Part shown: piece after piece, positions 1-10,499 of the stretch | Layout: each line of letters opens with the position of its first letter | Position numbering within the stretch: position 1 is the stretch's first letter | NCBI RefSeq assembly: GCF_030253575.1 | Contig: NC_080562.1 | Location: 28,555,852 to 28,619,851, forward strand | Direction of reading: 5' to 3' | From: Rhododendron vialii | Taxonomy: Eukaryota > Streptophyta > Magnoliopsida > Ericales > Ericaceae | Length of the DNA: 64,000 bases | Notes under the pieces: generated by a model | Database searches by the model: none | Seen by the model: only the letters and a program-made list of their open reading frames with translations | What the model was told of the DNA's origin: nothing | Made by a program: the position numbers and the translations under genes

Positions 1-149
1 TGAGACACATTCAGGGGCATCCTAAGAGCATTCCAAACCAAAAGGAGCTTTAAACTAAGCTAAAGAATGATTTTCAACATGCAAAACAGTGAGCTGATAC
101 TTTTTGAAAGACTTGAAAAATGAACAAAAAACACAACAAGTAACTCAAA

Positions 150-900
150 GACCAGGATCCCTTCCCCACGTGGTCCAATCTCATGCAGACAGAATTGTCG
201 CGCGAGCATACGGGACCATCGCGCGAGGGTTTCCCAGCTAACAGTTCTTGAAACTCTGCCGGCTTTAGGGCCAGAACTGGTATCGATTACCAGCCTTGAC
301 CCTGCCAGCCCCCCTCAGGGGTTCGAACAGTGAGCAGAAAGATATTATACCTTTGCTTGAGTGTCTTGAAGATGGCTTGAATGATGAGATGGTGAGATTT
401 GGAGGGTGATTATGTGGGAGTGAGTGGTGTGAGATGTTTGTGCTTGAGTTTGCCTTCTTCTTTCTTGGAGAGAGCTTGGTAACCCTTTGCAAGGATGCAT
501 GGGGGGGGGGGGGGGGGGTATTTATAGAAAGAAGGGGTTAGTGGATGGCTAACCAAGGCCTTGTAACCAGCCAACAATGCTGGTTACAAATGCTTGGTGG
601 AGGAGTGGGTGGCAAAGGTGATGGGAGAATGGGGGGTGAGGTGGTGCAAGGGGAGCCCCCCCAGAACGCTGTTCAGCCGAGAAAACGGGGTCACATAGGC
701 CTGTAGCCCCCTGACCACCACGCAATCTGGGTGAAAATGACAGGTGTTGACCATCGCGCGATGAAGTGAGAGCATCGCGCGAGGGTCCAGCCAACCCCGC
801 GATGGTCAATGGTCAAAGCTTTGACTTTGACCACCACCTGGCAAATGAACCATCGCGCGAGGGTTCCAGTATGTCGCGCGACATTCAAACCAAGGTCCAG
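150..900. repeat. Region with clustered TCGCGCGA motifs
   Basis: CATCGCGCGAGGGT and TCGCGCGA-type palindromes occur at about 197-230, 752-800 and 850-885 in otherwise ordinary sequence. The pattern resembles LTR or Athila/Ogre-like non-coding repeats of plants, but no LTR ends, PBS or coding domain were found. The open frames here look spurious. Confidence 0.4.
501..518 (+). repeat. Poly(G)18 tract
   Basis: Eighteen consecutive G residues after GATGCAT. Comparable runs occur at 23776-23792 (G17) and 34619-34638 (interrupted). Confidence 0.95.
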
Positions 901-1469
901 GTTCTGATTAAAGGTTTTAGGGCTAAGGATGGGTTCCTCACATGCCAAACTCAAGCCATTCCAAGTTCTCGAGACTGTTTTCGACCTGATTCATCATCGG
1001 GGAATCAAGAAACCGAAGAACAAAGTAAAACGATCGGAAAGTCAGATCGGGGTGTCTACAGCTGCAAGGTCATTTCTCACAACACGATCGACTCCTTAAT
1101 TGGATGATTGCAGGACGGCGGCTGACATGGTGCTGGAGAGGTGGTGGTTGTGAGCTTGGGTGGGTCAGACCAGGCCATGGAAGGAGGAGGATTGGGATTC
1201 GAGGAAAGAGGTCTTGGGTTTGGAGGAGAGAGGAAAAGAGGGTTGACTTCATGGTTGCCATTGATGATGACAATGAACGGTGATGAATAATTGTTGTTGA
1301 TTTTGAAAGTCACAGACCATGAATTCCCGTCGGTACGGTAAAATAACCACGCAATTTTACCAAAAAACCCTCAAGCCCATCTCCACTACAGGACAAAATA
1401 GTATACAAAAACCGCCCAACACCACTACAGGACAAAATAGTATACAAAAAACCAGACACAGAAGGAAAA

Positions 1470-1700
1470 CCTCAAAAGTCCGATAACCCATTAAAGTAAT
1501 TCAGGAATAACCTAAATATTGTCTATGACCCACCACGTTTAAGCGTGAAATTACTGAAACACCCAAAACCAAGGACGAGTAGCTCAAGCCTGAATGGCCG
1601 AAGCCAGGGGCATTTTTGTCCAAAAATGGCAACATGTAAGCCACACTTTTGTGCAAGCTTCCTTTATAGGCACTTGTGGAAATGATAAATTGCAAGGATA
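1470..1700 (-). repeat. Dispersed promoter-like repeat, copy 1
   Basis: This block is similar to 30165-30420. Shared landmarks are AACCCATTAAAG, ATAACCTAAATA, a CCACCAC segment, GAAATTACT.AAA, GTAAG.CACA and CCTTTATAGGC.CTTGTGGA. The last, read on the minus strand, gives a TATA-like GCCTATAAAGG. It may be an LTR or a duplicated promoter. Confidence 0.5.
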
Positions 1701-3296
1701 AAAACAAAATAGAACCTCTGTTCCTAAAAAATAGGTATCTTGGTAGTCGATTATGATTTTTTTTTTCCCCTATCAATCAGTACGCAAATTGCCCATTATC
1801 AACATTATGCTTTGGACAGTCTAGCATTGGCCATGGGCACTTTAGTATTTTACAAATAGATGGATTGGATGAGTAAATTTAGAGTTTCATCATGAAATGT
1901 ATCAAAGTTATGGTTTTTGGAGTGCATTTATAAAATAAATAAATAAAAAAAGGGAGTGTAAAAATTCTTTTTCATTGGCAAACACTACTCAATGTCACCA
2001 ACTGACCGACAGCCCTTTTTTTTTACCATTTGATGCTACAGAATTGCAACATTTATTTAATTAGTGATTCAGAAATTAGATACTCCAATCCCCTGAAAAC
2101 TCCCATCACCAACGCAAGCACTCACACACTTGTCTTTCGCAGCCGGAGCATAGCCGACTATAGCACCTACAGACTACCCAATGGATCCATACTGCATCTG
2201 AAATTCATACCTGAATGGAACGATACATGTCATTTCACTTAAATACCTTTATATGATGTGAAATTTTTGAATAGTTAATATCAAAGTATCTTAAAAGTTC
2301 ATTTCTATTATAGCAACCTTTTAATGAAACATCAATGCAGTCCCCAAATTTTGGTAGATTCACATGACAAAACGATGCGGCCCCAATGACTAACATTTCT
2401 TGGTTGCTATTGTGGCCAAATGAAAAGGAACAAAAATAAAATAATAAACAGAACTTTTGTATCACAAAAAAACGTTACCATACCTTAATGCAACCTACAT
2501 TTTGGTTGATGAAAATAACATGAGGTTAATTACTTCTTTAAAAGTAGAAAAGTTATGTTAGATGAGAAACCCTGGCTTACCCACAATTTTCAGGAAGACA
2601 AAGCTTTTGACAATTGAACCACGAGTCCCTCGTCTTTACAATTACTGTAGTGTCTCCACCTAGCAAGTCATGTTGATGAGTTTGTCTTAATATAACATGA
2701 AGAAGAAAACAATATAGGCAAGATAGATTAACAGCCCTTAGGATAGCACTTGATTCATCTACTTAGAAGCAACCAAACAAACAGGCCATGAATCTATCTC
2801 AAATCCAAACCTAAAAAGTCATATTAACCAGGACATTGCTAATCAAATCCTTTCTAGTTGTCAATCGTAGAATGGAGATGGAAAACAGAAAGAAACCAAA
2901 AAATTTAAATTGACAACCTTATATGCTTCCTATTCATAAGAAAAGGCTGGGCAAGTCAAATTAGCAAGTTAATCAAACATATTGGGCCAGACAAATTAGG
3001 TCAAGCAATCTGTCCCAATTCTCATCTCGCAGAATGCCCACATGTTTTGGTATACTATAAAGCATACCTTTAAAAATGTCCATGAAGGTTAACCATCATA
3101 TGCTAAGTAAAGCACAAAGAGTTGTATTTGGATCAAGGTTTTGTCTAGGGATTTTTCTGAAAGGCAGGTAAAATTAAATAAACTATATGTGAAGCGAAAT
3201 CCCATATCGCCTAGGTACCAAAGTAATATGAAGTGAGGGCACCATCACTTCAAGAGCTAGCTTTTGGGGTTGAATTCTACCCAAGATCGTGGAACA

Positions 3297-3308
3297 TGGT
3301 ATCAGAGC
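3297..3308 (+). promoter_or_regulatory. Primer-binding site of the TRIM
   Basis: TGGTATCAGAGC abuts the CA end of the 5' LTR. This is the standard plant retrotransposon PBS for the 3' end of initiator methionyl-tRNA. Variant copies recur at 3704-3715 (TGGTATCAAAAC) and 3834-3845 (TGGTATCACAGC). Confidence 0.9.
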
Positions 3309-3588
3309 TAGGATTTCGAAAAACTTGTTCCCCTTAGTTTATGCCATAGTTGCACTTTGTTTCATTGTGATCTGTGTGTTCCGAATCCTTTGTTGACCTC
3401 TCCACGTGTGAGTCAGGGGTCGCACATGGGGGGAGTGTTGGACATTGTCTCACATCATTTAATTAGAGTTAGGTCTTGGGTGGCCTCACCTCTCGTGGGA
3501 AAGTCTCTGTCATCTCCGTCTCCCGAGTCAATCACTTAGCTCCTGGTCTCCTGATGTGTCCCCTCCACGTGCATCATGTGAGGGGGAG

Positions 3589-3648
3589 TGTTAGACTTGT
3601 CGGCTTGTCATACATCACTCATCTAAGCCACCCAGGCTTGGTTAATAA

Positions 3649-3679
<31 letters not shown>

Positions 3680-3703
3680 GATTTTGAGTTGAATACTTTA
3701 ACA
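3589..3703 (+). repeat. Internal LTR-like module inside the TRIM
   Basis: A 115-bp segment starts TGTTAGAC and ends TTTAACA. It is preceded by a polypurine tract (GTGAGGGGGAG, 3578-3588) and followed by a PBS variant at 3704. This is the order PPT-LTR-PBS expected at the junction of two tandem retroelement units. Its 3' part resembles the LTR at 13271-13378 in its closing TTGxATACTTTAxCA. Confidence 0.65.
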
Positions 3704-4192
3704 TGGTATCAAAACTAGGGTTTCGGAGAACTTGTCCCCCCTTGTTTGTGCCATAAGTGCACCATTATTTGTTGTGATCCAAGTGTTATGAATTGTTGTT
3801 TACCTTTTCACATGCGAGTCAGGGGTTGTAACATGGTATCACAGCTAGGTACCAGGGATAGGGTGCGTGTCTTTGGCCTGCATGCGACAGGCGCTGCCAA
3901 ATGAGCAAAATGCATGTGAGGGAGAGAATGTGAAGCGAAATTCCATATTGCCTGGGTACCAAAGTAATATGAAGTATATAAGCGTGGGGGCACCTTTACT
4001 TCAAGAGCTAGCTTTTAGGATTGAATTCTACCCAAGACCGTGTAACACTATATTTCATATATTTAAATAGTGGTACCTTTGCATTTTCTTTGACCTTAAT
4101 AAGACACCATTTGCACGAAACTTTTGGAAAGAAGAAAAACCGATAAAAAGGAAATACACAGCTGTGTCACATTTCTTCGCTTATCTAAATCT

Positions 4193-4525
4193 ACTTCAAA
4201 AGTATGTTGACTCTAAGAGGTTCATTATTCTCTCGCTTCAGAGCAATGCCAGGAGGGACAAATATTCAACGATAATTCTCATAAGCTGTGTTGTTCTTCA
4301 GCTTCTTGGCCAAAGCAGTCAAGAAGTCTAGCATGAAAACCCAACCCAATGAAGTCCCATTAACAATAGTCGCGCGGTTGGGCTGCACTATCACAGATTT
4401 CTCTTTCTTGATCAGCAAAGAATATCCGACCAAGCTGTAATCGTTGAAGATGGGACCCACAAAGATGTAAGCATCGACAAATTCAACAACCTCGCCGCAA
4501 TAGCTGGTGCTCACAGGGTTTTGTA
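4193..4525 (-). pseudogene. Pyruvate decarboxylase gene fragment (central domain)
   Basis: The minus strand encodes a stretch typical of plant pyruvate decarboxylase: VSTSYCGEVVEFVDAYIFVG, PIFNDYSLVGYSLLIKKEK, SVIVQPNRATIVNG, a segment ending TALAKKLKNNTAYENYR, and after a stop IFVPPGIALKREN and EPLRVNILLK. This is the middle thiamine-diphosphate-enzyme domain and the linker behind it. The TGA at 4266-4268 replaces the Arg codon expected between YENYR and IFVPPG (a CGA to TGA type change). The cofactor-binding and catalytic N- and C-terminal domains are absent. The open frame continues upstream to about 4736, but that part does not resemble the family. Intact plant enzymes are about 600 residues, so this is a dead fragment. 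Confidence 0.8.
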
Positions 4526-5454
4526 ATGGAACATTTGAAGACCATAAAATAGAGAATGCATAAAACATAAGGGTTGACAGTACTCTTTTTGCAGTAGTCA
4601 GTGATTTGGGAATAAACTTTTGCATAAATATATTGAATAATGTGTCCACATATCTAGAAGTAGCAAGACCAGCAAATGGGTTGTTATCGTGGTGTAATGG
4701 ACCTTTCAGTGATCTAAATGTTTTTGTGCAAAGCACTCAGTAAATCGTGCTCTTGCTTTATTGGCAAGGACACAATATAAGACACTCATAATGTACCGAG
4801 GATCATTTACATTCAAACTCCCATAAAAATAAGCCCAACTACAAAGAGAAGAATGTGCATTCTGGTTTCAAACCTAAACCTATATTCTTAACCAGATACC
4901 GTAACAGTAGAAATTCCAGTGCTTTTTAATCAACACTAACAATTTGTGGAGACGAACACCTACATCCATTATTCTTAGAACAACACACATGCACAAATAG
5001 ACAACCTATAAAAAAGATAAGATAAGAGGCATAAGCACTTCCACTCCATTATCTAACGGAGTTTATATTCCCAACTAAAATTAGGAAAATAAGATATCCC
5101 GGTAACTCTCATCGCATAACAATCAGATATGCAAATTTGGTCCACATTCTAAATTTAAAATGAAATGATGAAACATAATTAAAGATAATTGAAGTTACTA
5201 TTCACATATAATTGAAAGTTACTATTCTACCAACACTTAATTCACCCTTTCTAAAAAGGAATGACTATTACTATTCTACAGTACAAGCCAATAATTTACA
5301 CCACATAAAAGAGACAGCTGGCAAGAGCACATGTTTGTTATTCTGGATTATCTGAACCACTACTTCCAGAATAGTCTTCAGTTTTGTCAGTCAAGTAATA
5401 CTGTTCGAAAAGATAGCGGATATTTTGGCGACATTCTTCTAGATAAGTATCATT

Positions 5455-5655
5455 GAATTTTCAATTTACAAACACAAAGTAGGTTAGGATCAAAGAGAAA
5501 CACAAAACACAGGATATTATTATGAAACTGACTGACTTGATTACTTGCTTCTTACAATGGAGTGAACCCTCCTTTTATAGGCATAAGGAGGGTAATACAG
5601 ACACGATAAGACACTGCTCCTAGTCTTCATATTACAGACCTACAACACACCTACG
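5455..5655 (-). repeat. Solo or truncated LTR, Ty1-copia-like
   Basis: Read on the minus strand this holds a TATA box (CCTATAAAAGGAGG) followed by TTCACTCCATTGTAAGAAGC and a pyrimidine-rich stretch. This is a layout typical of the U3-R-U5 of plant copia LTRs. Neither a PBS nor a second LTR was found. Confidence 0.4.
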
Positions 5656-5859
5656 TATTATGTGGTACGTATAATTGAAAGTTACTATTCACATATAATT
5701 GAAAGTTACTATTCTACCAACCAAAACCATGGGATAATACCTTTAAATAAATGGAGAAATGTGAACGGAAAGGGAAAGTAAAAAAATGACACTATAACGA
5801 AGCATGAAACAAACAAGGACTATGAATGGCAAGACAAAAGTGCGTGTATGGAACATACC

Positions 5860-5914
5860 ATATAAATATACATACATACATACATACATACCTATATATA
5901 AACATATACGGTGG

Positions 5915-5954
<40 letters not shown>
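5860..5954 (+). repeat. Compound microsatellite (CATA)n-(TG)n-(GA)n
   Basis: A CATACATA repeat and a TATA-rich spacer are followed by an uninterrupted (TG)n passing directly into (GA)n. Other simple repeats lie at 8167-8192 (GA), 10952-10968 (TG), 14168-14192 (CA), 15889-15906 (AAT) and 34081-34100 (A). Confidence 0.95.
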
Positions 5955-7706
5955 ATTTGACCTTGATAATTAAGTAACCATACATCCGCACACATAAAAT
6001 CTGAAGAAGAAAGTTATGAGTGCACGAAAAAACTTAAAATCCCAATTAGATGGTGGAACCAAGGAATCTTCCGGCCCTTTTTTCGTCAGATTCAATCAAC
6101 AAATATGAAATTGAAATAGAAAACTTGTCCGAGTAAGGTGGATATTTAGTATTTACCAATCTATGGCCATTTGAACCTCATCCATCTTCGATCAAGGGCC
6201 AGACAACACAAAAAGATTCAAGTGAACCGAAGAAAGTCGGGAACAAAAACCCTAATATGCTTTCGGACTGTCTCTGGGTCGGGCCCCAACCGTCTGTGGG
6301 GCCAAGAAGCAAATACGTAGGGGGCAGCCTCAGTTCGTCCCAGCACTTAAGGATCTTAACCTGTCGCATGAAATCTCGCGATCAAAGCCGTCCAATCTGG
6401 GCCTTGGTTCTAGCCCACCGCATTTCTCTTTCGGTGATGCGAAACCTTCGATTCAGGGTTTGGGTCAAGGATAGCTTCGAAGTGGAGAAGAAGTGTGGCT
6501 GAAATTACTATTATGTCCAACCAGACAACACTGCACGTCATGTCACCCAATTAGGGGGTGAAATTGGAAAAACTGGGCCAAAAGTGGCAACCCATCCGAT
6601 TGCCGAAGTGTTCCCTTTTTTTTATTTATTTAAGGGGAGGATATGAATTATGGAAGGAGTTTTAAGGGGAGGATACGAATTATGGAAGGACAAAATTTCT
6701 CCACATCTTTTGGTAAGATATATCTCCCAGTACTACCTGCTCACCACATAAATTATAAACAAATTTACGAGTAAGGTAAACTTCAACAATAGCTTGTTGG
6801 TAGCTCTTTGGAGAGACACTTTGTATCGTCAACCTATTGAAGAACTCCAAAACCTAAAAATGCACACAACAGGTTAAATAATTGCGTAGAGGAATTATCC
6901 GCACTCATAAAAACAAAAAAGAAAAACAAGAAAGGACCACTTCTTTTCCTTTTCAAAATACTACCTTTGGCAAGGAAAGCACTTGAGTTGCCTATATAGA
7001 TACATCTAGAAGAATCAAATACCTGAAAATCTTTACAATTTCTCAAGTAATAGGACTATCATAGCAAAACTTTTACTTCAGAACGAAGAAATAAATCTCA
7101 AATTCCATATTTTTGTACCAATACAAAACTCTTTTGTGATTATCAACCATCTAGAAAAAAAAAAACCTCTCATGATTTGAATGGATTGTGTAGACCATGT
7201 TTGGGGCACTTGAAAAAACTCTCCACGAATGGCTACATAAGTAGACAACAATTCAAAATCTGTGTGCCAATAATTTAGAATGGAATGAAATATTAATTGT
7301 CTTCATTTGTGAGAGAAGAGAAAGATTGATTACATAACCCGGATACAGAACTCTTGTAACAGTCAATTACCTAGATGCTCCAGGATTGTATTCAATTGGA
7401 GGATTTCCAATCCATGTCCCTGCACTAAAAATGGTGACAACCAAGTTAATTAGTATTTGATAGTAGAGATGCTACAAAGTTAGAGCCATGCTTTTTGGGC
7501 AGACAACCTAATTAGTAATTATCATCAATCATCATATTCATCGGATGAATCTCATTGCTTTAAACTACAGGGACAACAAACTATTAGTTGCATCTAATAC
7601 GGCCAACCACAGTTGATCAATTTTGAAATCTACAGACGACACAAAAATCCAACCAGTCACCAATGGAAACCCAATTTCAAAGTAAAGAAATCGCAGTAAT
7701 CAATAG

Positions 7707-8560
7707 CAAAGTTTTCAAAGGCGAAAGCGCAAGGTGAGGCGCTTGACCCTCCATGGGGCAAGGCGTAAACCCGGGGCATTGAGACGTAAGCCTTTTGATT
7801 TTTTGTTTTTAAATAATTAAATAAATTAAAAATAACTCTAAAAAATACAAAAATTACGGATAAAATTAATAAAATCAACCAAAAAAAAAAGCAGGTCACA
7901 AAGTTAACATTGAGTCAATGATCAGTCAATGACTTCCTAATTTATTATTGCTTTATCAGTAAATGGAGAAACCCGATAAGGCTATAACATCATTTATTAG
8001 TTATTAACTTATTATTTTATTGACTTATTACTTTGTTAGTTACTAAAAAAGTAGCGCAAGTGTTCGTAGAAAACAGAGCACACTTGTTGAAAACATAGCA
8101 CAACTGTTGTTTAGAAACAGACCACAGTATGGTAGAAGATGAAGATCGACTACAACAACACAACTGTGAGAGAGAGAGAGAGAGAGAGAGAGACCTAAAG
8201 TGGTAGAAGATGAAAATCGACTACAACAACACAGCTATGTGTGAGAGAGAGAGAGAGAGATAGACTTGAAGGTTGAAGATGAGGAAGAACGAAGAACCCG
8301 AAAACCCTAGGTCTGACGTCTGATGTCAACTGCTTTCTCTTGCCAGGTATTTATAGGGTTCGGTGAAATTTTAATTAAGAAACTACTGAAATTAGATTAC
8401 GAAACTTTCACCCCTGAGGCGTACACTTCTTCAGTCGAGGTGTGAAAGGCGCTCGAGGCGTACGCCTAGTTGGTTCAAAGTCCAAATTTCAACGCCTCAA
8501 GGCGTTTTGGCTACACCCCGACGCCCCGGGCGGGCCTCAAAAACGCCTTTGAAAACTTTG
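7707..8560. mobile_element. Non-autonomous hAT-type DNA transposon
   Basis: The element is 854 bp with a perfect 17-bp terminal inverted repeat CAAAGTTTTCAAAGGCG at both ends. It is flanked by a perfect 8-bp target duplication ATCAATAG (7699-7706 and 8561-8568), the length typical of hAT transposition. Subterminal regions are rich in GGCG/CGCC motifs. The middle is AT-rich and holds two (GA)n tracts within a duplicated block containing GGTAGAAGATGAA and ATCGACTACAACAACACA (about 8132-8250). No transposase frame was found. Confidence 0.88.
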
Positions 8561-9162
8561 ATCAATAGGAATATCAAGGAAAGAGAAAGCCCTAGCTTTT
8601 GAGATAAATAAAAATCAAACCCCATTCTAATTTGTGTTGTTGCTGCTGCATACATATATTCGAGATGAAATCAAAAGGGAAAGTGAAGACTTGAAATTTA
8701 CAGCCATCGTCAATCTGAAGCAAAAATTCTTTTGGCCTTGTTCATTTTGGGATCTCAAAACTCAAAACGATCCCCAATAAATTGTCTCTATCTACCTCTC
8801 TCCACTTATTACTCTTAAAAACCTCCCTCCAAACCCAAACCGAATAGGGCCTACCTAATTTCAATTGTTCATGAGCATTTGAAGCAAATGAGAGAGAGAG
8901 AGAGAGAAGCTGTACCAATTTGGAGTAGTTCCGAAGAGGTGTTTGAGAAGTTCCGGAGAAGATGGGTTACTTTTCTCTGATCCAGCGCCGCGAGATGGTC
9001 TGAGAGTACATTTCCTCACAAAGCACAGAAAAGGAAGGGTCTTGAGAAAGCAATCAGGCACAGAGTGATTTAGGAAAATCTGCAAAGTCCCATAAGTGAA
9101 GCACTAACCAAGACTAAGGATAAAAACGGAAAAAATGTTCGTGGTCTGGCTTGCCACTCTTC

Positions 9163-9178
9163 TTCCTTTATATACACC
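9163..9178 (-). promoter_or_regulatory. Candidate minus-strand TATA box
   Basis: The minus strand reads GTGTATATAAAGGAAG, followed downstream by a leader-like stretch with a CT tract near 8890-8910. No coding exon that would belong to this promoter was recognised, so it may be a dead or non-coding promoter. Confidence 0.3.
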
Positions 9179-9576
9179 AGTGTCACTTTTCGTGCATTGC
9201 ACGAATACACATGCTCAGTTTAATGCTTCGAATTTGAGTTTTTACTACGTGGTTTGTTTTGGATTGTATAGTCGCGGGAGAAATTTAGTCCCTCTTTTCT
9301 TTAAGTTTTTTTTTATGAAGTAATGGCATCACAATGAGAGTATAGAATAGATCTACATTTGCAATATTTTTCTCATATTAAGTATTAGAATTTATTGCAT
9401 AAATCCAGTTATGCATATAACATTCAACAATTTGGGGAAGAAAGTGATGGCTCGACTAATGAAAGAAGGGCAGAAAGAGAGGGGGTTATGCAAAACAATG
9501 AAAGACCACAACGATGGGAAGAGTGCATTGTCTGTGCTCCACAAATTCCAAAGAGTATGGTGTGTAGGTTAATATT

Positions 9577-10450
9577 TCGGAGTTTGATGCTGATATGGAA
9601 CCTGAAGCATTTTTGGATTGGGTAGATAGCATTGAAAGCTATTTTGATTGGAAAGATGTGCCAGCTGAAAGGAAAGTGAAATTGGTTGGGGCACAACTAA
9701 AGGGTCCAGCTTCTACGCGGTAGAAGCACTTTCAAAATGACCGAGAAATACAGGGAAAAGGAAAAATTAGAAGATGGGATAAAATGAAAGAGAAGCTGAA
9801 AGCTCAATTCTTGCCTCGAGACTGTGAATAAACTTTATATCAGAGGGTACAAAACTTAAGGCAACGAGAGAAGACCGTGAAAGAGTATACTCGAGTTCCA
9901 TAGGCTATCCTTAAGAAGTAATTTGGCTGAATCAGAGAGCCAAAGGATTACCCGGTATCTAAATGGTCTTCAAACGGGCATCCAGGACCAAGTGAGCTTG
10001 CAACGACTTTACAAAGTGAGTGATGCCTATCAGCTAGCACTGACAGTTGAAGCATAATTAGCTCATAACACATCAAAGAGGCCAAGAAATGATTACCACC
10101 ATGGTCCATCCAGTAGTCAATCAAATAACTCTATTTGAGGTGGGCGAACAGCAGCTCCAACGCACCTATATCAGCAAACAAGCCCTGGAAATGGGAAAGG
10201 AATCCAAACACAGCAGAGTACACACGGTCAAACCAATATCAAGTGTTATTGATGCTTCGAAGTCGGGCATAAGTCAATTGAGTGTCCGAAGAGAGCTAAT
10301 GTGCTTGTTAATCTTGTCGAGGATGATGAAGCTCTTGACGAAAGTTTTGCTGGTCGTGATGATGGAAATCAATACCTCGAAGAAAATGAAGTTGATGAGG
10401 ATGAGGAAGAAGGAATTGATGGTGATCTTGTTGGTGAAACACTAGTGAAG
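9577..10450 (+). pseudogene. Decayed Ty3/gypsy-type retrotransposon gag
   Basis: In frame from about 9577 the plus strand shows a gag-like capsid region: PEAFLDWVDSIESYFDWKDV, VKLVGAQLKGPAS, a Trp-containing stretch and the LYQRVQNLRQREKTVKEYT motif of plant Ty3-type gag. It is followed by LNGLQTGIQDQVSL and a basic linker. A CCHC zinc-knuckle remnant lies at about 10241-10290 and an acidic tail at 10310-10450. Disruptions include in-frame stops at 9721-9723 (a former Trp codon) and 9829-9831, a frame change near 9890, and a TGA inside the zinc knuckle at 10250-10252. No protease, reverse transcriptase or integrase follows, and no paired LTRs were found. It is an old plant LTR-element remnant without coding capacity. 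Confidence 0.75.
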
Positions 10451-10499
10451 ATTCCTTAAACTGGGATGAGTAAGAAGTGTGAAAATTCAAAAGAACAAA

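Larger units (their letters stand above)
3188..4047 (+). mobile_element. TRIM (terminal-repeat retrotransposon in miniature), complete with target duplication
   Basis: The 5' LTR is 3188-3296 (109 bp) and the 3' LTR 3929-4047 (119 bp). Both start TGTGAAGCG and end with CA; the main length difference is a 10-bp segment (TATATAAGCG-like) in the 3' copy. Directly after the 5' LTR lies TGGTATCAGAGC (3297-3308), the primer-binding site complementary to initiator-Met tRNA. Directly before the 3' LTR lies the polypurine tract GAGGGAGAGAA (3918-3928). The element is flanked by a perfect 5-bp duplication CTATA (3183-3187 and 4048-4052). It is 860 bp and encodes no recognisable gag or pol. The interior contains further LTR-, PBS- and PPT-like modules, annotated separately. 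Confidence 0.9.

Noticed and set aside
300..330. GGGGTTCGAAC resembling a tRNA T-arm
   Set aside because: No matching acceptor, D-arm or anticodon stem can be folded around it.
5866..5954. Repeat array considered as a CRISPR or other spaced repeat
   Set aside because: It is a simple compound microsatellite without spacers, and the window is plant nuclear DNA.
7386..7440. Candidate 54-nt minus-strand exon (GTWIGNPPIEYNPGAS)
   Set aside because: It has acceptable splice borders, but is too short to assign and there are no neighbouring exons to support it.
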